Assembly: GCA_027296925.1 (NCBI GenBank) | Contig: JAPUIP010000097.1 | Span: 1-8,637 of the forward strand | Reading direction: 5' to 3' | From: Candidatus Poribacteria bacterium | GTDB lineage: Bacteria > Poribacteria > WGA-4E > PCPOR2b | DNA length: 8,637 bases | Part shown: positions 1-6,651 of the stretch, in pieces | How the letters are laid out: every line of letters starts with the position of its first letter | Numbering within the stretch: the stretch's first letter is position 1 | Notes under the pieces: generated by a model | Database searches by the model: none | What the model saw: the letters and a program-made list of their open reading frames with translations, nothing else | What the model was told of the DNA's origin: nothing | Program-made: the position numbers and the translations under genes

Positions 1-112
1 GAACAATGCGAGCCAATCGACATTGACAGCGTTCCAAACCCGTCAGTTGCTTGCCTTCGCGGTGAAACTGCTCAATCTTCCATCGCCAGTCACACGCGTC
101 TTGTGTGGCTGA
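1..112 (-). pseudogene. Transposase C-terminal fragment (DDE, IS4/IS701-like), cut by window edge
   Basis: Read on the minus strand, about 37 codons are open from 112 to the window edge. They contain the peptide DWRWKIEQFHREGKQ followed by LTGLERCQCRLAR. A W-x-IE-x-x-HRE-x-KQ-TG-E-CQCR-AR signature is typical of the C-terminal part of DDE transposases of the IS4/IS701 type, where the E of WKIEQ is expected to be the third catalytic acidic residue. A TAG stop lies directly upstream at 113-115, and no transposase-like residues are readable beyond it, so the N-terminal part with the first two catalytic aspartates is absent here. The rest of the C-terminus may lie outside the window. No terminal inverted repeat is visible. 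The fragment abuts a PIN-like remnant. The family call comes from motif recognition; the exact IS family is uncertain. Confidence 0.65.
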
Positions 113-204
113 CTATGTATGCGGAAATAATCAAACAGATATGGCAAGACTTCAGCATGATAGCCTATCGTCCAGAAAGATGTATCTAACGAAGCGGATA
201 TCAC
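113..204 (-). pseudogene. Probable PIN-like domain protein, N-terminal remnant
   Basis: One base after the stop of the ceramidase fragment, a minus-strand frame opens with GTG at 204. It reads VISASLDTSFWTIGYHAEV and then LPYLFDYFRIH. The frame runs on to a stop at 43-45, but from about 115 onward another frame carries transposase sequence, so the protein identity breaks there. The short hydrophobic beta strand followed by LDTSFWT resembles the first strand and first catalytic aspartate of PIN-type nucleases (toxin-like proteins). Only about 30 residues remain, so the other acidic residues are missing and it cannot be functional. No Shine-Dalgarno is seen before the GTG. The PIN assignment is an inference from a short stretch; the DUF104 remnant on the other side of the ceramidase fragment supports it, since such antitoxin and PIN genes are often paired. 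Confidence 0.35.
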
Positions 205-205
205 T

Positions 206-586
206 TTAATGGACGCCGTTTTGAATTTTACGAATCATATCTACCGTTTTGGCGACGATCAGATCCTCGATCTCCTTCGCAAAAGGGGCAGGACGCAGGA
301 AGTAGAAGTGCGAGCCGTCGACCTCGTATCCTCCCAGATCATAAGTCGCGTTGCTGGGCACGTAAGCAATCAAGCCGTTGCTGTAGGCAACCGTAATTGT
401 CGTCGCGGGCTGAAGCGCGGCTTTGATGTGCATGCCGATCTCGGTCAGAACCTCGCCGCCGAGAAATACCGCCCGGAGGTCGTCATTGAATTGTACCACC
501 TGAATTTCCTGAGGGCAACTGCTTGGCAGTCCCCCTGCCTCAACCAACTTGAGCATTTCTGATGCCCACTTCCGAATCATAGGCAT
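206..586 (-). pseudogene. Neutral/alkaline ceramidase family protein, C-terminal fragment
   Basis: This 126-residue reading frame resembles the end of the catalytic domain of neutral/alkaline (non-lysosomal) ceramidases, which hydrolyse ceramide to sphingosine and fatty acid. Recognisable pieces in order are PQEIQVVQFND (about residues 25-35), the GGEVLTEIG segment (about 43-51, matching the family pattern 'GE-F-E-G'), the VAYSNGLIAYVPSNATYDLGG segment (about 67-87, matching 'ANG-GYIPT---Y--GGYE'), and a final helix. Family members are usually above 400 residues. The N-terminal two thirds, which carries the zinc ligands and nucleophile, is absent. The frame closes upstream with TAA about two codons before ATG 586, and DUF104-like sequence lies there instead. 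There is no convincing ribosome binding site. It is best read as a truncated remnant, although the frame itself is undamaged. The family call is moderately strong. Confidence 0.6.
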
Positions 587-637
587 CCGTTCTTATAAAT
601 CGCTTTGGCGGTGACTATCAATGTTTTCACTCCTTCC
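577..637 (-). pseudogene. DUF104-type antitoxin, 5' remnant with its ribosome binding site
   Basis: On the minus strand a strong GGAAGGAG (630-637) precedes TTG at 621 by 8 bases. A GTG at 630 overlapping the ribosome binding site is a less likely start. The frame reads M/L-IVTAKAIYKNGCL and then stops (TGA, 577-579). The pattern 'I-V-A-Y-NG-L' is how DUF104 (AF2212-like) antitoxins begin; these are about 60-80 residues long and normally continue into 'RPLEPLDLPEG'. Only about 13 codons remain before the sequence becomes the ceramidase fragment. The intact ribosome binding site and start favour a genuine gene start cut by a rearrangement. The stretch is short, so the family call is tentative. 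Confidence 0.35.
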
Positions 638-705
638 ACCATCAGAAATCGGTTTATTTTACCATAATCGCGCCCGGCGATCAAGCGCGAAACGTACATT
701 GGATA

Positions 706-735
706 TTGGACAGAAGGCGGAAAATCGGGTATACT
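706..735 (+). promoter_or_regulatory. Sigma-70-type promoter for leuC
   Basis: TTGGAC (706-711) and TATACT (730-735) are separated by 18 bases. The first matches the -35 consensus at 4-5 of 6 positions and the second matches TATAAT at 5 of 6. The predicted start of transcription near 742 gives a leader of about 47 bases before leuC, which contains the AGGAGA ribosome binding site (778-783). No leucine-rich leader peptide or attenuator is visible in that short leader. Confidence 0.6.
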
Positions 736-788
736 AAATGAGCGAACAAAACCACTTTTGAAAGCGATTCATGCACCAGGAGAAATAG

Positions 789-2192
789 ATGCAACCGAAA
801 ACGATGTTTGAAAAAATCTGGGATGCGCACATCGTCCACGAGGTGCCGGGCGAAACGACCATCCTCTATATCGACACGCACCTCGTTCACGAAGTAACGT
901 CTCCACAGGCGTTCGAGGGACTGCGCCTGACGGGACGGAAGGTGCGCCGTCCGGATCTGACTTTTGCCACGATGGATCACAACGTGCCAACAACGGATAG
1001 ATCGCTCCCGATTCAAGATCTGATTGCGGCGAAACAGATAGAAACGTTAGCCAAGAATTGCGCCGAGTTTAGCATCACACTCTATGATCTGAACAGTCCA
1101 CATCAGGGCATCGTGCATGTGATTGGGCCAGAGCTCGGCATCACTCAGCCGGGGAAGACGATTGTTTGCGGCGATAGTCACACGTCAACGCACGGTGCGT
1201 TAGGCGCGCTGGCCATCGGCATTGGAACGAGCGAAATCGAGCATGTGCTGACGACGCAGTGCCTCTTGCAGCAGCGCCCCCAAATCTTCAAGATCCAGAT
1301 CGATGGACAACTGGAACGTGGCGTCACGGCGAAAGACATCATTCTGGGGATTATCGGCAGGATCGGCCTGGATGGCGGGACCGGCACAGTAATTGAATAT
1401 GCAGGTTCAACGGTTCGGGCGTTAAGCGTTGAGGAGCGGATGACAGTTTGCAACATGACGATTGAAGCCGGAGCCCGTGCCGGCATGATTGCCCCCGACG
1501 ACAAAACTTACGAATACCTGGCAGGATGTGAGTTCTGCCCGACAGGCGAGGCGTTTGATCGCGCCGTCGACCAGTGGAAAAACCTGCCGACAGACGAGGG
1601 CGCGGCGTTTGACAAATCGATTGCCATTGACGCATCAACGCTTGCGCCGCAGGTCACGTGGGGAACAAATCCGGGGATGGTGGCTGATGTGACGGAAATC
1701 GTGCCGGACCCAGATCAAATGCCCACACCGGATCAGAAAAATGCGACCGAACGGGCATTGGAGTATATGGATCTAAAGCCGGGGACACGGCTGACGGATG
1801 TGCCGATCGATAAGGTGTTTATCGGGAGTTGTACCAATTCGCGTATCGGAGATCTCCGAGTTGCCGCCGATATTGCGAAAGGGCGAAAGGTCGCGCCAAC
1901 GGTTCACGCGATTGTTGTGCCGGGTTCACAGGCTGTCAAGCGGCAGGCTGAAGCTGAAGGCTTAGATGAGATTTTCCGTGCGGCCGGCTTTGAGTGGCGG
2001 GAGGCGGGCTGTAGCATGTGCCTCGGCATGAATCCGGATATCCTGATGCCCGGTCAGCGGTGTGCAAGCACATCAAACCGGAATTTTGAGGGCAGGCAAG
2101 GTAAAGGTGGACGGACACACCTGGTCAGCCCACAGATGGCTGCGGCGGCTGCAATCGCCGGTCATTTTGTGGATATTCGGACGTGGGAATAA
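789..2192 (+). CDS. leuC: 3-isopropylmalate dehydratase large subunit LeuC
   Basis: This is the large, iron-sulfur-bearing subunit of isopropylmalate isomerase. With LeuD it converts 2-isopropylmalate to 3-isopropylmalate in cytoplasmic leucine biosynthesis. Its 467 residues match the usual length of the bacterial LeuC type. Visible landmarks are MTFEKIWDAH-like start residues 6-14, the TMDHNVPT segment (61-68), GDSHTSTHGA (128-137), GSCTNSR (346-352) and CSMCLGMNPD (408-417). Cys348, Cys408 and Cys411 are the expected [4Fe-4S] ligands. The SNRNFEGRQG signature is at 429-438. The ATG is preceded by AGGAGA with a 5-base gap, and a promoter lies at 706-735. The frame is intact with no sign of damage. 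Unlike in most leu operons, leuD does not follow directly; a small lipoprotein-like gene lies between them. Confidence 0.97.
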   Translation: MQPKTMFEKIWDAHIVHEVPGETTILYIDTHLVHEVTSPQAFEGLRLTGRKVRRPDLTFATMDHNVPTTDRSLPIQDLIAAKQIETLAKNCAEFSITLYDLNSPHQGIVHVIGPELGITQPGKTIVCGDSHTSTHGALGALAIGIGTSEIEHVLTTQCLLQQRPQIFKIQIDGQLERGVTAKDIILGIIGRIGLDGGTGTVIEYAGSTVRALSVEERMTVCNMTIEAGARAGMIAPDDKTYEYLAGCEFCPTGEAFDRAVDQWKNLPTDEGAAFDKSIAIDASTLAPQVTWGTNPGMVADVTEIVPDPDQMPTPDQKNATERALEYMDLKPGTRLTDVPIDKVFIGSCTNSRIGDLRVAADIAKGRKVAPTVHAIVVPGSQAVKRQAEAEGLDEIFRAAGFEWREAGCSMCLGMNPDILMPGQRCASTSNRNFEGRQGKGGRTHLVSPQMAAAAAIAGHFVDIRTWE

Positions 2193-2236
2193 ATCTGTTG
2201 TTGTGATCACGAATTCGGGGTTGAAAGGAGACTATC

Positions 2237-2755
2237 ATGAGACGCTTTTTGTGCTGTATATTTATCGGGCTGATTTTGAGTGGAATAGCCCTGATATACG
2301 GTTGTGTATCAACAGCGCCAAAAGGAAATAAGATGGTTTCTGCTTTTCAATATCCAGAAGTGCCTGATGACTATCCATTCTCAGTGATTTGGCGACGACC
2401 TGCAGAAGAAACGGAGCAGATACCCCTTAATGAGTTGAACCAACTGGACCTGTTGAATCTCGTTATGGTTAAGAAATGGACTGAAGGTGACCATGATTGT
2501 CGTGGGGGTAACATAGGCGAAAATGGGAAAGTCTATTTGAACTATCCAAATGTCGTCTATGTAAAATGGGAGGAGGACGAAAGGCCGGATGGCACAATCG
2601 TTAAATATCCTGCTAAGATGCAAGGAGGTGATAGCACGATTGTCGAGCAAGTCAGCAATGGGATCCTCCCTCCAGGAGTATTCGTATTAGACATGGATTC
2701 TGCGGGCATCGACGCATATCAATACTTAGGCATCGAAAACCCAGACAAGGATTGA
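2237..2755 (+). CDS. Putative small lipoprotein, function unknown
   Basis: This 172-residue protein was not recognised. It starts with MRRFLCCIF and a hydrophobic stretch to about residue 22, followed by Cys23 in the context LIYGC. This looks like a lipoprotein signal peptide, although Tyr two residues before the cysteine is atypical, so a plain membrane anchor is possible. The mature part is acidic and polar, with PDDYPFSVIWRRP (43-55), a segment rich in Asn, Gly and Tyr (about 87-110) and an acidic end (IENPDKD). A clear AAAGGAG precedes the ATG by a suitable gap. It sits 44 bases after leuC and 179 bases before leuD on the same strand, so it may be cotranscribed with them. It looks more A+T-rich than leuC, which fits a later insertion into the operon. 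No link to leucine synthesis is visible. Confidence 0.75.
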   Translation: MRRFLCCIFIGLILSGIALIYGCVSTAPKGNKMVSAFQYPEVPDDYPFSVIWRRPAEETEQIPLNELNQLDLLNLVMVKKWTEGDHDCRGGNIGENGKVYLNYPNVVYVKWEEDERPDGTIVKYPAKMQGGDSTIVEQVSNGILPPGVFVLDMDSAGIDAYQYLGIENPDKD

Positions 2756-2934
2756 CCGTTGATGTCGATGTTCAGGCTTGTGAATACTGATGCGTTCACA
2801 GAATGTCACATCAGCTCGATTATTACCCCTATTTTTGTAAGTATCAAAAACGTGGGCTTTTTAATTTGGAATGGAATCTTTCAAATCTCAAGCCTTCGAT
2901 TGTGTAGTCATCCGATGTGTAAGGAGCAGTCAAA
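2756..2934 (+). other. Intergenic spacer before leuD
   Basis: This A+T-rich spacer of 179 bases lies between the lipoprotein-like gene and leuD. It carries the AAGGAG (2921-2926) that serves leuD with an 8-base gap to its ATG. No convincing -35/-10 pair, terminator hairpin with a T tract, or RNA gene was found. An open stretch of 66 codons beginning at 2759 has no ribosome binding site and overlaps the leuD start, so I do not treat it as a gene. Confidence 0.5.
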
Positions 2935-3525
2935 ATGGAAGCATTCAAGGAACATGTAGGACTCGGCGTACCGCTGGATCGGATTAACGTAGATACGGAT
3001 CAGATCATTCCAAAGCAATTTCTGAAGCGGATCGAACGCACCGGTTTTGAGGATTTCCTTTTTTATGATTGGCGTTATTTGGACAACGGCGAACCGAATC
3101 CCGATTTTGTCCTAAATGTCCCTCGCTATCAAGGGGGAAGCGTCCTCGTTGCCGGGGCGAACTTTGGCTGTGGGAGCTCTCGGGAACACGCGCCGTGGGC
3201 GCTGCAACAGTACGGTTTCAAAGTAGTCATTGCGCCTTCGTTTGCGGACATCTTCCGCAACAATTGCTACAAGAACGGGGTGCTGCCCGTTGCCCTGCCT
3301 GCCGATGTTGTCAAAGACCTAATACGGCAGATCGAAGCGCAAGAAGGGTATCAGTTGAGGGTTGACCTGGAAGTCCAGCAGGTGATTCAACCGGATGGGA
3401 CATCCTATACCTTCGAGATTGGTGACTTTGAGAAACAATGCTTGTTGAACGGGCTGGACGAGATTGGCTGGACGTTACAATTTGAATCTCAGATTGCGCA
3501 GTATGAAAGCCGAGTGGGAATATAG
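2935..3525 (+). CDS. leuD: 3-isopropylmalate dehydratase small subunit LeuD
   Basis: This is the small, swivelling subunit of isopropylmalate isomerase, partner of LeuC. The 196 residues fit the bacterial LeuD type of about 190-210. Family landmarks are VPLDRINVDTDQIIPKQFL (12-30), the LFYDWRYL segment (42-49), the substrate-loop signature NFGCGSSREHAPWAL (76-90), the SFADIFRNNCYKNG segment that follows, and DEIGWTL near the C-terminus. The ATG is chosen because AAGGAG lies 8 bases upstream and the protein starts as the family does. It shares strand and presumably transcript with leuC, despite the 743-base interruption by the lipoprotein-like gene and spacer. It ends 35 bases from the convergent DUF309 gene. 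Confidence 0.96.
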   Translation: MEAFKEHVGLGVPLDRINVDTDQIIPKQFLKRIERTGFEDFLFYDWRYLDNGEPNPDFVLNVPRYQGGSVLVAGANFGCGSSREHAPWALQQYGFKVVIAPSFADIFRNNCYKNGVLPVALPADVVKDLIRQIEAQEGYQLRVDLEVQQVIQPDGTSYTFEIGDFEKQCLLNGLDEIGWTLQFESQIAQYESRVGI

Positions 3526-3560
3526 ATTGGTGGGGAAACCGGTCAGAGTGCTCTGGCGAA

Positions 3561-3947
3561 TTACCCTGGCTCGTTTCCCTTCATTTGGATTGTGGGAATG
3601 AGCGAGAAATCAAATCTGGTCCGCCGACCGCTCTGCACCATGGCTAACATCTCCTGACAACGACGCATCTGTTCAAGGAGTGATTGGAGCTCGACCCCCA
3701 AATGCTGGTTGCCAAAGTGCTGCAGCTTTGCACAGCCTTTACTCCACTGACTTGCTGCGCCGAGATAATTCCGGTTGAGCAGGTGAAAGCACCCCACACT
3801 CAATTGCAGCAGTCCTTGATAAAAGAGGCGATCCGGGCCGACCTCGATCATCCACACATCTTCTAACGTTTCGTGGCACTCGAAGTATTCCCCATTGTTG
3901 AATTCTTGAATGCCCTTTTTGAGGGCGGCCTGTTTGTCCATTTTCAT
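3561..3947 (-). CDS. DUF309 family protein
   Basis: This 128-residue protein carries the DUF309 signature across residues 10-80: the FNNGEYFECHETLEDVW segment (16-32), the YQGLLQLSVGCFHL segment (43-56) and NYLGAASQWSKG (59-70). DUF309 proteins are small all-helical proteins found widely in bacteria; their biochemical role is not established. The His and Glu of ECHETLE are the residues conserved across the family. Two possible starts exist (MKMDK or MDK, two codons later); upstream GGTCGG is a weak ribosome binding site and I keep the longer form. It lies downstream of the aldo/keto reductase gene on the same strand with a 144-base gap and converges on leuD. Nothing suggests damage. Confidence 0.85.
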   Translation of the reverse strand: MKMDKQAALKKGIQEFNNGEYFECHETLEDVWMIEVGPDRLFYQGLLQLSVGCFHLLNRNYLGAASQWSKGCAKLQHFGNQHLGVELQSLLEQMRRCQEMLAMVQSGRRTRFDFSLIPTIQMKGNEPG

Positions 3948-4091
3948 TTTCCGACCTTATTGCGCGAACTCCCCCGGGTCTTTCGATGATCAAGCATGAG
4001 ATTCATTTTATAGTTGTGGATTCGAGGGCGTCTGCTTCTGGATGGACCTCACGGCTGGCGAATGAAATGATGACACGACAACGCAAAAATT

Positions 4092-4904
4092 TCAGAGGCA
4101 TCTTCTGGTTTCTGACTCGATATATACTCGCAATTCGTCTGGAAGGGCTGGCAGCGAGCCCACCGCTGCATTCTCTCGAATCCGCTCCGGCTTTGATGTT
4201 GCCGGGATGATGACACTCACACGCGGGTCTGCAAGAATCCAAGCCAATAACGCCTGTGCCCAGGTCTCTATGCCGTGCGATTGAAGCGGTGAAAGGTCTG
4301 GTCTGCTTTTAAGCCCTGTGACCAACTTCCCCACACCAAGCGGCTGCATCACAATCACTCCAATACCCAGTTCCTCGGCAAGTGGTAGAATTTCCGCTTC
4401 ACAGGTTCGTTCCAACACGTTGTAGGGTACCTGAACGGTATCAAACCGTCCGCTTTTCATCATCTGAATCATCTCTGGATAAAACGTGGTCGCATAGTGC
4501 GTGATTCCGATGAGTCCGATTTTGCCTTCCGCTTTCAATTGTTCCAGTACAGGGAGATGGGTCTTCCAATCCAAGAGGTTGTGAATCTGGAAAACGTCAA
4601 CATAGTCCGTCCACAGTCGCTGAAAAGATTGTGTAATCTGGCGTTTGCCGGTCGCTCGTCCTTGGCACCAAACTTTGGTCGCAAGTTGAAACGATCCTGA
4701 TTTGTCCGCGATTGTTCGACCGAGAACACTTTCACTTTCGCCGTACATGGGAGAAGAGTCGAGAAAGGTGACGCCTTCCTCCAGGCAAGCGGTGATGATT
4801 TTCTGTCGCATGGCGATTTCGGTTTCCGAGCGTACATCGAATGTCTGCCAAGTTCCCATCCCGACAGACGGCACGTCGAGGGTTGATAGCTTTCGTTTTT
4901 GCAT
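4092..4904 (-). CDS. Aldo/keto reductase
   Basis: This is a 270-residue NAD(P)H-dependent oxidoreductase of the aldo/keto reductase superfamily, which reduces aldehydes and ketones in the cytoplasm. The catalytic tetrad is visible: Asp49 and Tyr54 in LDSSPMYGESE, Lys77 in LATKVW, and His108 in VFQIHN. The cofactor-binding end is IIPATSKPERIREN (233-246). The protein is somewhat shorter than the usual 280-330 residues, as in compact bacterial members. The ATG has AAAGGAG (4912-4918) 7 bases upstream. A candidate promoter lies at 5048-5077, at the end of the preceding transporter gene on the same strand. The substrate cannot be read from the sequence, and no neighbour points to one. Confidence 0.93.
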   Translation of the reverse strand: MQKRKLSTLDVPSVGMGTWQTFDVRSETEIAMRQKIITACLEEGVTFLDSSPMYGESESVLGRTIADKSGSFQLATKVWCQGRATGKRQITQSFQRLWTDYVDVFQIHNLLDWKTHLPVLEQLKAEGKIGLIGITHYATTFYPEMIQMMKSGRFDTVQVPYNVLERTCEAEILPLAEELGIGVIVMQPLGVGKLVTGLKSRPDLSPLQSHGIETWAQALLAWILADPRVSVIIPATSKPERIRENAAVGSLPALPDELRVYIESETRRCL

Positions 4905-5047
4905 GCTGATGCTCCTTTGAAAGGGCGTCTCACAGGTTCAATCCCGTTTCCACTCTTCTCTTCCTTTTCAATGGGGCCGGTTTCGACCATCGGTTTCATG
5001 CGCTCCGACAAGCTCACCACTGGCGATGGCCGCACCCAGTAACCGGT

Positions 5048-5077
5048 ATTATAGGTTAATGAAGACCAACGCCACAA
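5048..5077 (-). promoter_or_regulatory. Candidate promoter for the aldo/keto reductase gene
   Basis: On the minus strand TTGTGG (5072-5077) and a perfect TATAAT (5048-5053) are separated by 18 bases. The pair overlaps the 3' end and stop codon of the transporter gene. Transcription would start near 5041, giving a leader of about 137 bases before the reductase. The -35 is weak, so this is only a candidate. Confidence 0.35.
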
Positions 5078-5921
5078 CCGAAATCAGAATCCCCACAATC
5101 ACAACCCGGCGCAGCCTTTCATGCCATACGATCCAGGCAAATAATGCTGTCAACACAAGCGCTGATGAATTCGCAATCGGGAAGACAACCATCCCTGGCA
5201 ACCGGTTGAGAGCGACCAATAAAAAATGGTTCTGATAAATATTGCATAAGCCCAGCACAATACCGGGGAAAATCTCGCCGATAGTAGGGACCGTGCGAAA
5301 AATGACAAGCGGCACCAGCCCAATGATCGCCGCGGTGACAAATAAAAACATGAGAAAGAGCTCACGGGAATCTTGGGGGCTGACCTGAACGAAGACTTTG
5401 CTGGACAAGCTACACCAACCGGTGAGAAAGAAGAGAATGAGGAGGATCAGTTGAGTTCGGTCAAAACCACCTTTTTGAAGCGATAGCTGTTTCTTCTTTT
5501 CGACAAGCGAGCGATTTCGAGTCAACAGTGGTAGCGATAGGCAAACCAGACCGATACCAATAATCTGGTAGACGTTGGGCTTTTCCTGCCAATAAAAGAT
5601 TGAGAAGAGGATGGGAATCAGTATAGACAGACGAACAACCGCCATCGGTACAGAGATTCCATCCCGCTTGACAACGGTAATCAGGAAAAAATAGGAGACC
5701 ACATAACCGACGCCTGCAAGCACACCAACAATCAGGGTCGGCTGCGAAAAGTGGTTCGGAGCGATTGGCAATTGAGCCAGCGTTGAAATCGATGCGGTCA
5801 GTGCGGCGGTGATGTAGTTGACGGCGCCGACCACCCAAAGGTTTCGGCCTCGAACTTGCGCGTGCTTGACAATCAGTCCAAATGCGGTTGAAAGCAGGAT
5901 GTGGATAAACAGTTCAATCAT
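5049..5921 (-). CDS. EamA/DMT-superfamily membrane transporter
   Basis: This 290-residue, very hydrophobic protein has about ten predicted membrane segments in two similar halves (about 1-135 and 155-290), the layout of EamA-type drug/metabolite transporters. Charged loops include NRSLVEKKKQ (about 135-145) between the halves. Each half has the family's closing hydrophobic helix, ending the protein in VGILISVVALVFINL. Such proteins export or import small metabolites; the substrate is unknown. The ATG at 5921 lacks a clear ribosome binding site. It starts 73 bases after the nitrile hydratase alpha gene on the same strand, so it may belong to that transcript, but a G+C-rich palindrome sits in the gap. 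A transporter for the enzyme's substrate, product or metal would fit the position but is unproven. Confidence 0.8.
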   Translation of the reverse strand: MIELFIHILLSTAFGLIVKHAQVRGRNLWVVGAVNYITAALTASISTLAQLPIAPNHFSQPTLIVGVLAGVGYVVSYFFLITVVKRDGISVPMAVVRLSILIPILFSIFYWQEKPNVYQIIGIGLVCLSLPLLTRNRSLVEKKKQLSLQKGGFDRTQLILLILFFLTGWCSLSSKVFVQVSPQDSRELFLMFLFVTAAIIGLVPLVIFRTVPTIGEIFPGIVLGLCNIYQNHFLLVALNRLPGMVVFPIANSSALVLTALFAWIVWHERLRRVVIVGILISVVALVFINL

Positions 5922-5955
5922 TAAAGGTTTAGCGGCAAGAAGTCAGGCAACGCCG

Positions 5956-5965
5956 GAGGCGCCTC
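5956..5965. repeat. 10-bp perfect palindrome GAGGCGCCTC
   Basis: A perfect GAGGCGCCTC palindrome lies in the 73-base gap between the nitrile hydratase alpha gene and the transporter gene. It has no loop and no following T tract, so it is not a standard Rho-independent terminator. It might be an operator or chance. Confidence 0.4.
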
Positions 5966-5994
5966 AAGTTTACGGAATGCCCCTCTCTTGTAAC

Positions 5995-6636
5995 TTAACT
6001 CTCCATTTCACCAGCCGGCGTGCGCGCTCTGGCAACGCCGATCATGCTATCCCGTGTGATGAGAGCGGCGAGTTCCTCTTCGCTCATGTGTTCGGTGCCA
6101 TCCGGCCGCTGAGGAATAACGATATAACGCATCTCCGCCGTACTGTCGTAAACCCGGACCTGGACCTCTTCATCCAGTTCGAGCCCGAATTCTCGCAGGA
6201 CACCTCGCGCATCCACGACAACACGCGCTCGATATTCCAGGCTTTTGTACCAACCCGGCGAAGCACCCAGGAGCACCGTCGGGTAGCAAGAACAGAGCGT
6301 ACAGACGATCACGTTGTGGATGCCAACGGTATTTTCGACCGCGACGAGATTCGGACTTTCGACCTCGATATCCAGTTCAGCAACCGCTGCTTTTGCGTTG
6401 GCCAGAAGGCGGGTACGAAAGTCCGGGTCAACCCACGCCTTGGCCACCACTTGAGCCCCCACAGCCGGTGTTCGGGAATCCATGATTTCAATACGCCGTC
6501 TGATATTGTCGGCAGTCACCATTCCTTTTTCAATCAAGAGGGCCTCAATGGCAGCAGCCCGCTTCGCATAAAAGCTCAGTTCAGGGTCCTCTGCAATCAG
6601 TGAGTGTGCATCAGCGTCATGGTCGTGGTTGTGCAT
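5995..6636 (-). CDS. Nitrile hydratase family alpha subunit (cobalt-type claw)
   Basis: This 213-residue protein matches the alpha subunit of nitrile hydratase, which hydrates nitriles to amides, and equally the gamma subunit of thiocyanate hydrolase. The metal-binding claw VCTLCSCYP is at 111-119: Cys112, Cys115, Ser116 and Cys117. Thr in CTLCSC is the cobalt-type residue; iron enzymes have Ser. Other family landmarks are RAAAIEALLIEKGMV (26-40), AKAWVDPDFRTRLL (65-78), NTVGIHNVIVC (102-112), and PGWYKSLEYRARVVVD (127-142). The N-terminus is histidine-rich (MHNHDHDADAH). The start is set by GGGAGGT (6641-6647), 4 bases upstream. It is the last gene of a three-gene operon, 15 bases after the beta C-terminal half, and length is normal for the family. 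Two of the claw cysteines are oxidised in known members. Confidence 0.92.
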   Translation of the reverse strand: MHNHDHDADAHSLIAEDPELSFYAKRAAAIEALLIEKGMVTADNIRRRIEIMDSRTPAVGAQVVAKAWVDPDFRTRLLANAKAAVAELDIEVESPNLVAVENTVGIHNVIVCTLCSCYPTVLLGASPGWYKSLEYRARVVVDARGVLREFGLELDEEVQVRVYDSTAEMRYIVIPQRPDGTEHMSEEELAALITRDSMIGVARARTPAGEMES

Positions 6637-6651
6637 AGTTACCTCCCGGTT

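Noticed and set aside
2203..2210. GTGATCAC palindrome upstream of the lipoprotein-like gene
   Set aside because: Eight bases is too short to call an operator without a second copy or conservation.
2759..2959. 66-codon frame between the lipoprotein-like gene and leuD
   Set aside because: It has no ribosome binding site, runs into leuD in a different frame, and shows no recognisable features.
3544..3555. CAGAG-TG-CTCTG hairpin between leuD and the DUF309 gene as terminator
   Set aside because: The loop is only two bases and no T tract follows in either direction.
4921..4955. GGTTCAATCCCG, resembling a tRNA T-arm, on the plus strand
   Set aside because: The flanking 5-base stem does not pair fully, and there is no acceptor, D-arm or anticodon arm upstream, which is reductase coding sequence.
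4535..5077. 180-codon minus-strand frame across the transporter/reductase gap
   Set aside because: It overlaps the reductase gene in another frame, has no ribosome binding site, and its translation is not protein-like.
5818..6603. 261-codon open frame on the plus strand opposite the nitrile hydratase alpha gene
   Set aside because: It lies almost wholly antisense to a gene with clear family motifs, has no ribosome binding site, and its translation shows no domain-like pattern.
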